Assembly (NCBI GenBank): GCA_030737835.1
Contig: CM060853.1
Location: 3,015,152-3,079,151, forward strand
Source: Acorus gramineus
Taxonomy: Eukaryota > Streptophyta > Magnoliopsida > Acorales > Acoraceae
Length of the DNA stretch: 64,000 nt
Direction of reading: 5' to 3'
Below the pieces are notes generated by a model that ran no database searches, was not told where the DNA came from, and worked only from the letters and a program-made list of their open reading frames with translations. Shown here piece by piece: positions 24,057-35,377 of this stretch. The number at the start of each line of letters is the position of its first letter. Position 1 is the first letter of the stretch. Position numbers and translations under genes: made by a program.

Positions 24057-24237
24057 ATTTTTTGGATTGCATATTAACTACCTGACTGACCAATAATATC
24101 TTCCAAAGAAGGGAAGGTATACATTAGTCCATTAATGTCCAACCTTGCCATGAATGAATTTGTTGGGTAGTTTTGGCATTAGAGGAGTCCAAGGTTATAT
24201 CATGGTAGAATTCAACTGACCTCTTTTAGAACATTAG
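24057..24237 (+). repeat. 181-bp direct repeat, right copy
   Basis: It matches 9729-9909 at 179 of 181 positions. It closes the AT-rich block; mixed-composition DNA resumes at 24238. Confidence 0.95.
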
Positions 24238-24518
24238 ATGGGAGATCTCTTAGCCCCTTTTGTATGGATAGGCTCCTATGGCTAAAGAAAAGGTTATTTT
24301 TTTCATTAGCATAAACCATGATACTTATGTAATGATAAGTTAGTATAAGTCTTGATAATTATTCTAGGGTGGCTGGAATATTAGCATGAACCATGAGAAT
24401 AACAAAAGAAACAAAGAAATTGATTATTTTGCATAGATTGATATCTATCTTGGTATAGCTATCAGGGTTAAGCAGTTCCATGACAATTAACAATTCTCAA
24501 ATGAAGGGCGAAAATCCA

Positions 24519-24524
<6 letters not shown>

Positions 24525-24556
<32 letters not shown>
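24525..24556 (+). repeat. (AG)16 microsatellite
   Basis: Uninterrupted AG run. A shorter (CT)n run lies at about 24704-24721, so the pair could fold together. Confidence 0.9.
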
Positions 24557-24560
<4 letters not shown>

Positions 24561-24757
24561 AAAATTATGTAGAACATTATACATCCTGTATTTGATTTCT
24601 ATTTTATCATGTGTGTAGGTGCTGTTGGGAGTGGGTGTGTGTACCTTTCAATTTCACTTGGCTTTATTTACAATTTGTGATGCAATTGTTCAATGAAAAG
24701 TATACTCTCTCTCTCTCTCTCTACATACATATATATAAACAAAACTAATTTGTTTTA

Positions 24758-25510
24758 GGGAAAATGACCAAAAAAATCTTGTAAAAGTTAGAAACACCTA
24801 AATCAGTTACTTTTTAAAATTATATATACAAAAGTCTTATTTCTTAATTTTGAAAACAGAAAAGACTAATTTACTTTTATGTAATTGGATCCTTAATATA
24901 TTCCATACCTCTTTAATTTTGTTAAAATATTTCACTCTCTTAATTTTGTTAATGTATTTCACATATTTTTATATAAATCAACTTTTTTTATTTTAAATTT
25001 TTTTTGGTTAGATGGATTTTGTGAAATATGTATCAATCTAATTTGAGTTTTTTATGATGAACTCTAATAAACATTGATGTTTCTTTAAAAAAATAAATTT
25101 GTATTAATGATGTTATAAAAATATGTGAATAGAAAAAAAAAATGTAAATAAAGATTTAGAATATTAAAATATTATCTGTTGCATTGAGACACAACACAGA
25201 TTTAGATTACATAAATAACATCATGTAAGATATATATATAAGAAACACACAATATGATATATAATAACAAAACCTCTAAAAGAATTGATTTTGGTCATGT
25301 ATAGGAAGATTGTAGTTTTGTAGGAAAAATAGGTTTTTGGTGTGTAATAATCTAAAAGGGTTAGAGGGATGTTAAAGATTTAATTACATAAGGGTAGATT
25401 AGTCTTTTGTATATTTAAAACGGTGAAATGAGACTTTTTTATATATAATTTTATAAAGTGGTTGATATGAGTATTTCTAATTTTTAGAAATTTTTTTTTA
25501 TCATTTTCCT
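24758..25510. mobile_element. Mutator-type foldback MITE, second family
   Basis: The left end GGGAAAATGACCAAAAAAAT and, on the reverse strand, the right end AGGAAAATGATAAAAAAAAT are inverted repeats that continue inward for well over 100 bp. A perfect 9-bp duplication TTTGTTTTA flanks it (24749-24757 and 25511-25519). There is no coding sequence. Confidence 0.85.
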
Positions 25511-25519
25511 TTTGTTTTA

Positions 25520-26118
25520 AAATCAAGGGATTTTTAGATTTAAGTCCCCACAAATCATCATATTTAGTGATCGATTCCTCTCTTCTTCGTATTTAAGTTT
25601 TAGTCATCAGATTTAAATGATAGTTCCTTTTTAGTTCCTGAGAAGGACCTATTCATAAATTATTTAATTTACTTTTCAGTTCCTATGAGGGACCTATCCA
25701 TGAATTATCCTTTAAATCAGGGGACTAAAACCTAAATACGAAGAAGGGAGGGATCGATCACTAAATATGATGGTTTGTGGGGACTTAAAACTAAAAATCC
25801 CTAAATCAATTAGTCAATCACATATCAAAATGAGACAAACCAATATAATAATAACACTAATTTCTCATATATATTTAACAGTTGGACATAACTCCCACTG
25901 TTGGGGGTAGTGTTTGTGGACAGTTGGGGTCCAACTCAATTATGAAGCACAACTCACATCCAGGTCAAAAGGACTCACAGAATCCCTGTTTGCATGCATG
26001 GCCAGTAGATAAAACAAGACCACAGTTAATATTATTTCTTTTATATTTTTCATCAAATAGTTAGATGTAATTTCTCATGAAAATATATACATATTCCATT
26101 CAAACATATTTCATTAGA
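25520..26118. other. Intergenic between two foldback elements
   Basis: 25540-25800 contains an inverted repeat (TTTAAGTCCCCACAAATCAT near 25545 against ATGGTTTGTGGGGACTTAAA near 25770), possibly another small foldback element. A less AT-rich patch at 25882-26064 has a 60-codon open frame with no recognisable motif. Confidence 0.4.
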
Positions 26119-26127
26119 TAAAATTTA

Positions 26128-27039
26128 GGGTTAAAGACATCTAAGTCCCTACAAACATAGAAAAAACCATATAAGTCCCTACCCTGAAAACTCAGAAAAA
26201 CTCAATTATCATCCCTGAGTTAAATTTTCATCCAAACTTAACGGAATATTCTCATAATATTCTGTCACATATAATTGTGTTGACATTAAAGTCCTTATAA
26301 ACAGTCATAAAGACAAATTAGTCCCTGCAAAAGATAAAATTGTTCTAAAGACTTTTACATTAAATTGTGTACACATTGTAGTCCCTATAAACAATCATAA
26401 AGACAAATTAGTCATTGTAAAAGACAAAATTGCCCCTCAAAGATTTTTACATTTAATTGGATAGACATTACAGTCCTTATAAATAATCGTAAAGACAACA
26501 AAAATGCTCCTGAAGAATTTTTACATTTAATTGTGTAGAAATTGCAGTCTTTTAGAGGATATTTAATTTTTAAATTGCAATGTATGCACAATTAAATGTC
26601 AAAATTCTTCAAGGGTATTTTTGTCTTTTAGAGGGACCAATTTGTCTTTATGATTATTTATAAGGACTGTAATGTCTATTCAATTACATGTAAAAGTATT
26701 TCAAGGGCAATTTTGTCTTTTGCGGGGACTAATTTGTCTTTATGATTATTTATAGGGACTATAATATATACACAATTTAATGTAAAAGTCTTTTAGATGC
26801 AATTTTTTCTTTTGCAGGGACTAATTTGTCTTTATGACTGTTTATAAGGACTTCAATGTCTACACAATTATATGTGATAGAATATTCTAGGAATATTTCG
26901 TTAAATTTGGATGGAAATTTAACTTAGGGATGATAATTGGGTTTTTCTGAGTATTCAGGGACTCGTACGTCTGTCCCAATTTTAGTAGGGACTTATATGG
27001 GTTTTTCCATGTTTGTAGGGACTTAGATGTCTTTAACCC
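26128..27039. mobile_element. Mutator-type foldback MITE, third family
   Basis: The ends GGGTTAAAGACATCTAAGTC and GACTTAGATGTCTTTAACCC are perfect inverted repeats, and the arms pair almost to the centre. A perfect 9-bp duplication TAAAATTTA flanks it (26119-26127 and 27040-27048). Each arm carries internal repeats of a phrase like AGACAAATTAGTCCCTGCAA. Confidence 0.92.
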
Positions 27040-27295
27040 TAAAATTTAATATTTGTTTCAAATAAATCAAAACATGCACGGACTGATTTAAAAGAGTGTT
27101 GATCTTATGATGACAAAATTTAATCAAATTAATGATCATCAAGGTTTGGATCATTTTTTTTTTCATGTTCGTATTTTGTTTAATTTTCATTGTTCACATC
27201 ACCATGATTAAACATTTCACACCGATCTTGTTATCTATTTGATTGGTTGCCTACTAATGTTTCAGTCACGGAATTGTTCTAATTTTCTATATAGA

Positions 27296-27518
27296 AAATG
27301 TTAAACCCAATCATTTTTACAGTCTAAATCTCAGATCATACGTGTTTTTATTTTTTTTTAAATTGTAAATATTATTTAATGAGGTATATGCTTTGATAAA
27401 AAATATATATCGCTCTATTTTAAGTTGAATGAATCCATTTTAGTATATGTAAGAAAAAAATTAATAATTTTTTAATGAGATATGTAAGATTGTATTTTGA
27501 ACAGTAAAAGAAATTGCG
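27296..27518 (+). mobile_element. MITE, copy 2 of the family at 4394-4750
   Basis: It shares the ordered phrases TTTTACAGTCTAAATCTCA, TAATGAGGTATATGCTTTGA, TCGCTCTATTTTAAGTTGAA and a closing TTTTGAACAGTAAAAG. Ends are weak and no duplication is clear. Confidence 0.5.
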
Positions 27519-27542
27519 CGTGAGAGCCCCCATTTTATTAAA

Positions 27543-28024
27543 GGGAAAAATCCATAAAACCCCCTGTAAATTTATTGAAATTCATATGACCCCTTGAATT
27601 TTCTTGAAATCCAAATAACCTCATGAAAACATCTAATAAATCCAAATAACTTTCTGAATAAAATTTCTACTGATGGATGATGAATATTTTGTGAATATTC
27701 TATTTTGTAATCTTATACGAAAACAAAGTATACCAAAAAAATCTTATAATGTGTTAAAAATACATAAAATAATATGTAAATGATGATTTTACCCATCCAA
27801 ATAGGATTTTATAAAATTTCATAGAATATTTCACATTTTTAAAATATTGTAGAGGCTTTTAGTATATTGTATTTTCAGTCATGATTAATCAAACAGAATA
27901 TTCACAAAATATTTATCATTCGTCAATAAAAATTTTATTCAGAGGATTATTTGAATTTACTATCTATTTTAGGGGCATACAAGATTTCTGTCAGTCTACC
28001 GGGGGGTTATTTAGATTTTTTTCT
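27543..28024. mobile_element. Mutator-type foldback MITE, same family as 11172-12106
   Basis: It starts GGGAAAAATCCATAAAACCC. The right end is diverged (GATTTTTTTCTT) but is fixed by a perfect 9-bp duplication TTTATTAAA (27534-27542 and 28025-28033). The arms pair through the central TATTTTGTGAATATTC / GAATATTCACAAAATA words. Confidence 0.85.
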
Positions 28025-28327
28025 TTTATTAAATCATTAAAATCATGAGTGCCCCCACCACGTGTCAAGACAGTCAGTCAAAAACGCACGAGCCGGCCGT
28101 TAATATTGGCGCGTCTTACTGCTCCCCTGCAACCGCCATTTTTAAAATCCAAACTTTTACAACCCGACAAACAACACTACATTTTCCTTTTGCACATAGA
28201 CCCCTAACAAATCCTATATTAACAAAATACTCCCCTTGAACCTCTATTATCACCTATGTCTAAAAAGGGTTAAAATATGAGGGCATTATAAAGATTTAAA
28301 TATGTTAAATGATGCATAGATCCTCTT

Positions 28328-28725
28328 GGCCCCCATTTGATTCGAGAACAGGGATCAGAATAAGAGAGAATTACTCATAATAACTTTAACATGGATGTTT
28401 GGAAGTCTGAAAAAATAAGAATTTGTATGACATAATTAATTGGTATAAAATGAGATATGGATTTTAGTTAATCCTTAAAATTATATGTGAGCCTATTGTC
28501 AAATCAGTTGGATCACCTTTTATAAATCAACTGTTATCATTTTTATCTTTTATATATTTTTATGCACACATTATTTACATTTTATCCAAATAACAAAAAC
28601 TTTATTATTATGTTTCCAAACAAGAATAATTCAAAATACAATCAAACAAAAAATTATTTTGTATTTATCTATACTGGAATAGTCATAAACCTCATATTAA
28701 CTTAATTCTCTATCCAAATGGGGAC
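28328..28725. mobile_element. MITE with CCCCATTTG ends
   Basis: GGCCCCCATTTGATTCGAGA at the left is mirrored by TTCTCTATCCAAATGGGGAC at the right, and inner parts also pair. This type of end is common among plant hAT-like MITEs. I found no convincing target-site duplication. It lies about 400 bp upstream of the calmodulin-like gene. Confidence 0.45.
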
Positions 28726-29120
28726 TTAGAGCATTCATCCAAAATTTAAAAACCATTTTTAGAGATATTACCAAAAATAGTCATGCACTAGGGACATTTG
28801 ACAAAACAATATTTTTTAAAGTCTGTATATGCAAAAAAAATCTCCACGCGCTTCGACAACAAACCCAAACCGCGTGATCTCCCATTAAAGCCTTCACAAA
28901 CATTAAAAAAAAAAAAAAAACATAAAAACAGAGACAACCAACCAACCAACCAAAACACCAAAACTTTTAAATCCTCTGCTCCAACGCATCCATCGGAGAC
29001 CCCCCAAAACCCACATTTTTAACAATTCAATCTCTCCAAAACAACACCCAAATCTCCTCATTTTGATATTTCAATCCTCCCCAACAAAACCCACCGATCC
29101 AAAATCCCCCCCTCCCTCCA

Positions 29121-29576
29121 ATGGACCCAACAGAGCTGAAGCGGGTGTTCCAGATGTTCGACCGGAACGGCGACGGCCGTATAACCAAAAAGGAGCTCTC
29201 CGATTCTCTTGAGAACCTCGGCATTCACATCCCCGAAAAGGAGCTCGTCGCGATGATCGACAGGATCGACGCCAATGGCGATGGATGTGTCGACATCGAC
29301 GAGTTCGGGGAGCTCTACCGGACGATCATGGAGGAGAGAAGGGACGAGGAGGAGGACATGAGGGAGGCGTTCAATGTGTTCGATCAGAACGGCGACGGGT
29401 TCATCACCGTCGAAGAGCTTCGGTCGGTGTTGGCTTCGCTTGGGTTGAAACAGGGGAGGACGGTTGAGGATTGTCGGAGGATGATCAAGATGGTTGATGT
29501 TGATGGGGATGGGATGGTTGATTTCAAGGAGTTCAAGCAGATGATGAGAGGGGGTGGGTTTGCTGCTTTGGGTTGA
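29121..29576 (+). CDS. CML3: Calmodulin-like protein with four EF-hands (CML3/CML7 type)
   Basis: This single-exon gene encodes 151 residues. Four canonical EF-hand loops begin at D14 ([12 protein letters not shown]), D50 ([12 protein letters not shown]), D88 ([12 protein letters not shown]) and D126 ([12 protein letters not shown]). All keep the Asp/Asn ligands at positions 1, 3 and 5, the Gly at 6 and the Glu at 12, so all four should bind calcium. It is a calcium sensor, presumably acting by binding target proteins in the cytosol or on membranes. The short central linker ([10 protein letters not shown]) and C-terminus ([11 protein letters not shown]) match, from memory, Arabidopsis CML3 (At3g07490) and its close paralogues. 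There is no membrane anchor. Coding GC is far above the flanks. The stop is followed by a duplicated 3' untranslated segment. The exact orthologue (CML3, CML5 or CML7) is inferred. Confidence 0.93.
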   Translation: MDPTELKRVFQMFDRNGDGRITKKELSDSLENLGIHIPEKELVAMIDRIDANGDGCVDIDEFGELYRTIMEERRDEEEDMREAFNVFDQNGDGFITVEELRSVLASLGLKQGRTVEDCRRMIKMVDVDGDGMVDFKEFKQMMRGGGFAALG

Positions 29577-29610
29577 GGATTTTTTTTTGAGGGTCCTCAA
29601 AATCCTCCAT

Positions 29611-29824
29611 TGTTGATGCTCTGTTTTTTCTCTTCATTTGATGAATGAATGAATGAAAGAAACAGTCTGAGTTTGGGAAACAGAGATAGAGAAATTTTTG
29701 TTGTTTTGGTCCCTCCCCCCTACATTGATGATGCTCTGTTTTTTCTCTTCATTTGAATGAATGAATGAAAAAACAGAGTGAGTTTGAAACAGAGATAGAG
29801 AGAGAGGGGTTTATTGTTTTGGTT
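29611..29824 (+). repeat. Tandem duplication in the 3' UTR of the calmodulin-like gene, period 114
   Basis: GATGCTCTGTTTTTTCTCTT recurs at 29615 and 29729, followed each time by (GAAT)n, by GAAACAGAGATAGAGA and by a TTGTTTTGGT phrase. The copies differ mainly by small indels. Confidence 0.85.
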
Positions 29825-29829
29825 TGTAT

Positions 29830-30469
29830 ATAGTTTTGAAGAAGAGAAGTTGTGATTTCTTTTGTGGGTTTGTGTTTTAAAAAAAAATTCTATCCATTTA
29901 AGTTTGTTTGGGGCAGATTTTTATTAGAAGATACAATTTGGTTGCTTTGTCCATTGTGATTGTTGGAATTTTTGTTGGAAAAAAATGTGAAAATATGGAT
30001 GATAATACATGAGACTGATGACTTGTAAAGGAGACTGTGAATAAAAAAAAATCATTTCTTGTGATCATCTTTTTTGCTGCATTCATTTTTAATTAATTTG
30101 AGAGTGTTTTTTTTTTTTTTTTGGAAAAGTTAATTTGAGATGTCCTTTTGTCTGTGATTGCAATGTGGGGAGGTAGAGCGGAGAAAAAAATTATTAATTT
30201 ATATGATACTACTATTGAAATTTATTAAAAAATAAAAAAATAATATAATTAGAATATTTAAAATCTGAAATTCACCCTCTACTAATGAAGGGTGGTTATT
30301 AAGACTCTAAATGAAAAAAATGATAAAAAAAAAAATAGTTATAAATTGAATTTTCTAAAAAATTTGACTTTCAAATACCAAATTGAGGGGAAATTTAAAT
30401 ATCAAGATAATGTTGCAGCATTTTAATGAATTCTCAAAATATCATATGACATCTAAAATAAAATATTCA
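29830..30469. other. Intergenic, AT-rich
   Basis: The 3' end of the calmodulin-like transcript probably lies near 29850-29900 or 30030-30060. The remainder is AT-rich with homopolymer runs and no gene. Confidence 0.35.
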
Positions 30470-30588
30470 CATAATAATCTTAATTTGTCAATGAAAATTT
30501 AGAGAGAGTTTATTTAGATTTATATAGGTGTTTTAAGGGGATTATATGAATTTCAGGAAAGTCAAGGGGTTATGTGATTTTTTAAAAT
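30470..30588 (-). mobile_element. Degraded end of a family A foldback MITE
   Basis: TTATATAGGTGTTTTAAGGG, GGATTATATGAATTTCAG and AAGGGGTTATGTGATTTTTT follow the order of the right arm at 49270-49376. A left partner and duplication were not found. Confidence 0.5.
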
Positions 30589-30710
30589 GAATATAAAACG
30601 ATAGAATCCAACGTACTTAATAATAAAAATAGCCTCACATGCTATGACAAAACATCTTTAATAATGATTGAACGGCCATTATCTTTTCAGATTTCTTATT
30701 AGTTACTGGT

Positions 30711-30860
30711 TTGGGTTGGGTCAGGTTGTATGTGATGCCAACCCTAAATTTAATTTCTAACTCAACTTGAATTTATAAATCCGAACTAGAACTTGATTGC
30801 TATAATCTAACATGTAAAAATCGAATTCAATCCATTGGATTCCGATTGGACCCAACCCAA
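30711..30860. mobile_element. Short MITE with TTGGGTTGGGTC ends
   Basis: TTGGGTTGGGTC at 30711 is inverted as GACCCAACCCAA at 30849. A second inverted repeat of CGGGCC words follows at 30888-30930. Both sit within about 270 bp of the start codon of the first CRM gene and so lie in its promoter. Confidence 0.55.
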
Positions 30861-30980
30861 GTTCCAGCCCGCGGCATGGAACCTAAACGGGCCGGGCCCG
30901 TGATGTCTCAGCCAGCCCGGCCCGTTTTATACACCTACATAAAAACCCAGAACCTCTTCACCTTTTGCTCTCTAGAAGAA

Positions 30981-33900
30981 ATGGCAAACCTTCTCCTTCA
31001 AAGCCTAAGAAGAATCGGAGCTTCTTCTTCTTCACTTCTCCCCAAGTTTTCTTCTCCAATCTCTGCTTCTTTCAGGTAAAACTCGAAAACCCATCATCAG
31101 ATCCTCATCTTTAACAAGACCCATCATTTGTTTCCGTCTCTCCCCCTCCACAGGTCGGTTTTACTCCTCCCTCCGTCCATTCCTTCCAATGTACAGGAGA
31201 CCGAGCCGTCATGGAGGGTAATAAAGATTCGATCTTTTTGTGTTTTTCGTCCTCTGAAGGTGGTTGTATTGTTTGGGTCACTTTTATTGAATGTTGAGGA
31301 TTGTTAGTCTGTTCAATTTTTATTTTTGTTGTATGTTATTTGATCAGAAATATAAGTATCTGTATTTATTTGGAATAATTTTCTTGTCTTAGTTCTCAAG
31401 CATGTGATGTTTAAATGTTATTTTCGAGATTCTATTTTGCATTCCTGTTGTTTGATCATATGGTTATGAGGAGATTTGGTTTTTAATGTTTCAAAAATCT
31501 GTATCTTGCCTTTTCTCTTCTCTAGCAAATTAAATGAGTCTTTGCAATGCTATATCTCGTCAGTTGATTGAAAGATATTTGTTGAACCAAAGGCCGAGAC
31601 ATCAGCAGCAATGCAGAAGTAACGAAGAATGAAATATGAAGAGATACATGATATAGTTCTGACTGTTCTGACTTTGTTTTTGGTGTGTTTGGTTTGGCTT
31701 TACATAGTGCAAAGAAATGGACTTGAGAGTCTGAGTGGGAGAGATGGAGGGTTGGTCTTGTCCCTCTGTCATTTTCTACACGTGAATGGCCTTTTTTTTT
31801 TTTTTTTGTTATCCAGTTTTCACTCATTTTGTTGGATGGTTTTTGTTTATTTTCTCTTTAAAGTCGTCCCCTTATCATTGACTCCTTATCCTTGCATTTC
31901 ATTTCATTTGTGAGAAGAATTTTTTTTAAAATGTTTTAGAGGATATTCATATTCTTATCCTTGCATTTCATTTGTTTTTTATATTCAATTAATCTGATTT
32001 TCCTTTATTGAGAACCTTTTCTTCATGGAGTATACTTTGAAATGCATTTGGATGCCTTCTTATATATTCTTCATCTTTTTGTTATGGTTATTATGGATGT
32101 TGGGATGCTACTGCATTTGAAACCTTTGTTTTTTGGAAAAAGCAAAAGCTTTGCTTTTCGAGGAAAAAACTAAAGCTTTGTTGTGTTCTTTGGTACCATC
32201 CTTTTCCTTTTAAATCTTTTCTATGAACTGAATTCTCATTGTGAGGTAGTTTGTTTGATGTTGTCTGCAGGTTTTTGAGAGAAAACCTCGATGGTCATGT
32301 ATCATCCAACCGCAAAGCTTTTGTTCTGTTGGGCAACGTCGGATTTCTGTGAGTCCACAACTGCGAGCCTTTTCCTGTAAAGCGGGGAAGCCTGTTGAGA
32401 ATCCAAGTGAGGGGGGAGGCTCTGATAGTGGTGGTGAATTTAAACCAAAAAGGCAAAAGCTGAAAGGAAAAAAGGCGGTAATGAAATGGCTGAAGCTTTT
32501 CAGGTATAACAAGAAAAAGGAGTATGAGAGAATGACAGCCGAGGAGAAGCTTTTGTTTAAATTAATGAAGGTATTCTCCTAATGTACTTTGCTTCTTAGT
32601 TTACAAGGGAAAAGGAAAAGAATGAAATCTTTATGAGGTTGACAATCAATTTTATCAAGTCTCAACTAAATTACGCAAATGATACATAATACCGAAAAAT
32701 ATTGATGAATTTTGACAAAATTTAATTAGATAACACCAGTCACAAATCATTCCGAACTTTTCCGAATGTGCAAAAAAATACTTTGATTGAATACCTCCTT
32801 TACCTATCAGTTGAGCATAATTTCTGTGAACTATCTAGTACATTCAGAAGCTGGATATCCATTTAGTTTGGATGATTTATCACATTTTTTATAAGTAAAA
32901 AAGCTAATCCTTATTGTCACTGATACCCTTCACACTTGACATAAATTTTTTTGCTTGCATTTTTCATACTAATGAAAAAAATACATTTAGAAAATAGCCT
33001 ATGATTTCCTTACTTTTACTGTACTTATCCTATATAATCTATGAATGTCCATATACCTGCCGAATATCTTCCATACACGAACATTGAGACTGGATAACAC
33101 AGATTTAATATCACAAGAGCTCTATTTTGAGGTGCCATATTCCACGAGTTATGGATTATAAATGTGATATTGCTTGTTCATTTTTTGTTGCAATTTGATT
33201 TCTCACTCTGGGTGGGGTGTCAGGCACGGAGGAAAGAGGAGCGGCTTACCGATGCATTGATGAAAATTGAACCTAAAGACTTGACTGAAACAGTCCATGA
33301 CCCTGAAGTATTGACACCAGAGGAGCATTTCTATTACCTCAAGATGGGCCACAAGAGCAAGAACTATGTTCCCATTGGAAGGCGAGGTGTCTATCAAGGG
33401 GTGATACTTAACATGCATTTGCACTGGAAAAAGCATCAGACATTGAAGGTAATCGTGAAAACATTCACACCTCAGGAGGTCAGGGAGATTGCTTCAGAGT
33501 TGGCACGATTAAGTGGAGGTATTGTTCTTGATATCCATGAAGAGAACACTATCATTATGTACAGAGGGAAAAACTATTCGCAGCCCCCAACAGAGATAAT
33601 GTCTCCGAGGATTACCCTCCCAAGGAAGAAGGTATCAATTTACATCATATATGGTAGCTGTTATGTAAGACAACATGAAATGTCAACCTAAATAAAAAAT
33701 AGAGAGAGAGAGAGAGGAAAGGAAAGAAAAAGAAAAGAACCATATTCTATATTTAATGGCACCCTGTGCATTCATTTTAGGTTTTATGAATTGGAGATGA
33801 TGCTGATGTTCGGATCCTCTAAATTTTTCCTTTCTCCTAAACATTCATGAATTTTGTTTGAATTTGAGCATTGTAATTTGGCAATTTTGTTGTTGTTTGT

Positions 33901-34740
33901 GTTGTTTTTTTTCTTCTTTTTTTGGGATTCATCTGATCCAAATCTCTATACTGTTGAAACTGCTTATGATGTTTTCTTCTAAGACGAGAAATTAGGTTTT
34001 TGAATTATTACGTGGCATTTCGAGTGAGGTGTTACTTAGAATTTCAAAGTGAAAAATCTATCGCACTTAATTTTTAAGTCCATTCAAAATGCTGATCGAA
34101 TTCTTTTCCATGTAGTTGAACTGGTTCTTGACATTCATTTGAGGAAACACTGAAGCTTATTATGTCTAATTTGGGCTGAAACTTTATTTATTCATATTGT
34201 TTTTTCTAGGCTCTGGATAAATCCAAGCACAGGGATGGTCTCAGAGCCGTCCGATTATACATTCTGAAGCTGGAGGAGGATCTTGAACTACTGCAAGCTA
34301 AGGCCAAGAGAGAAAGGGAAAGCAAGTCCAACTGCACAAATGAAGAAAACCCATCTAAAACCATTGATGATGGAGGTATGAACAGGAATTTTGAAGGGTT
34401 CGGAACCACTTCACCTGAAGAGGAAAAATTTTTGGAAGAGGATTCAATGTCGGAGTCAGGCCTCATTTCTGAATCTGAGGATCTGTCTGATATATTTGAA
34501 ATGGATTCTGAAGCAGAAAGTGGGGAGGAATCGCAAAAACCTCTTTATTTAGACACATTTGAGAAGTTCCCCTCTCAGGGTGACGCAGACTTGGAGGACT
34601 TTGAGGAGCTTCTCCGTCAGAACTCCACCAAGTCCAAGAAACGTGACTCACATGGAGAAGCTGAAGAGCTGCCGGAGCTTGATGAAATTGACCGGATATT
34701 CCTTAATGTAGGCTCACTTGTAAATAAGAAGAGGAGATGA
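30981..34740 (+). CDS. CRM-domain RNA-binding protein 1 (At3g25440-like, subfamily 4)
   Basis: Five exons join in frame with GT-AG introns: 30981-31075, 31154-31217, 32271-32570, 33224-33631 and 34210-34740, giving 465 residues. The N-terminus (MANLLLQSLRRIGAS...) is Arg/Ser-rich and lacks acids, so an organelle transit peptide is likely. A Lys-rich segment follows in exon 3. The single CRM (CRS1/YhbY) domain spans about residues 183-272 in exon 4, with the GRRG loop at 205-208 and the ARLSGG and MYRGKNY motifs. The C-terminal exon has a short coiled-coil (LYILKLEEDLELLQAKAKRE) and a long acidic region, and ends NVGSLVNKKRR. CRM proteins bind RNA; in plants many act in group II intron splicing or ribosome assembly in chloroplasts and mitochondria. 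The exact target is not visible. It is a tandem paralogue of the gene at 39837. Exon 2 has only 64 nt and is assigned because phase and splice sites fit and the other gene matches. Confidence 0.85.
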
Positions 34741-35377
34741 TAGTTTCACTGAGACATCAGAGTTTAAGCTATTAACGGGTCATTTAGCTTCGCATAGAAA
34801 ACAGTTCATCTGCTTAGTAGATTTCTTCAGCTCAATCCTAGTTTGGATTGGGATGGCGGGTCAGATTGATCAAATTGAAAATATTGGTATACAAAGCTTG
34901 GCAAAAGACATTTATCGAATTTAAAAGAATAAGAAGAAATGGTTTGATCCACTTATTTCTCGAACTGAGAGATCCATGAACCGGGATGCTAATGCATATA
35001 GATACAAATGGTCCAGCGGGAGCAAGAATTTCCAGGCATTCATATCATCCATGCGTAAATTTTGATCTAAGATTTGCATTCTTCCATGTTCAAGGAGTAG
35101 CATACTGTTCCATGGAACTGAACTTCGTTTTTGAATGGCACATTTGATTTTAGGGTCACCATCTTCATTTTACCCTGTCATGAAGTTATTCAGGCATTTT
35201 TAAATTCCTTCCCCAATTGAAAAGTTTCTGGAAGAGTAATCGTTGTTGCACTTCCATTACTGATTTTCATCAGAGCTGCTCAGATTTTTATATGATCTTT
35301 CCCATAATCGTTGTTGTGAGCTTCGTGATGGTCTCCAGATGGTAACAATAGGCCACTGATGTGGAATATTAGGATGT
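34741..35377. other. 3' flank of CRM gene 1 and intergenic DNA
   Basis: Probable 3' untranslated region followed by unremarkable sequence up to the JmjC pseudogene. From about 35255 there may be earlier, unalignable parts of that pseudogene. Confidence 0.35.

Noticed and set aside
9729-24237. Treating the 181-bp repeats as LTRs of a giant retrotransposon
   Set aside because: No TG...CA ends, primer-binding site, polypurine tract or retroelement coding sequence in the interval.
29058-29600. 180-codon open frame opposite the calmodulin-like gene
   Set aside because: It is the antisense shadow of a GC-rich EF-hand gene; no motif, and codon content mirrors the sense strand.
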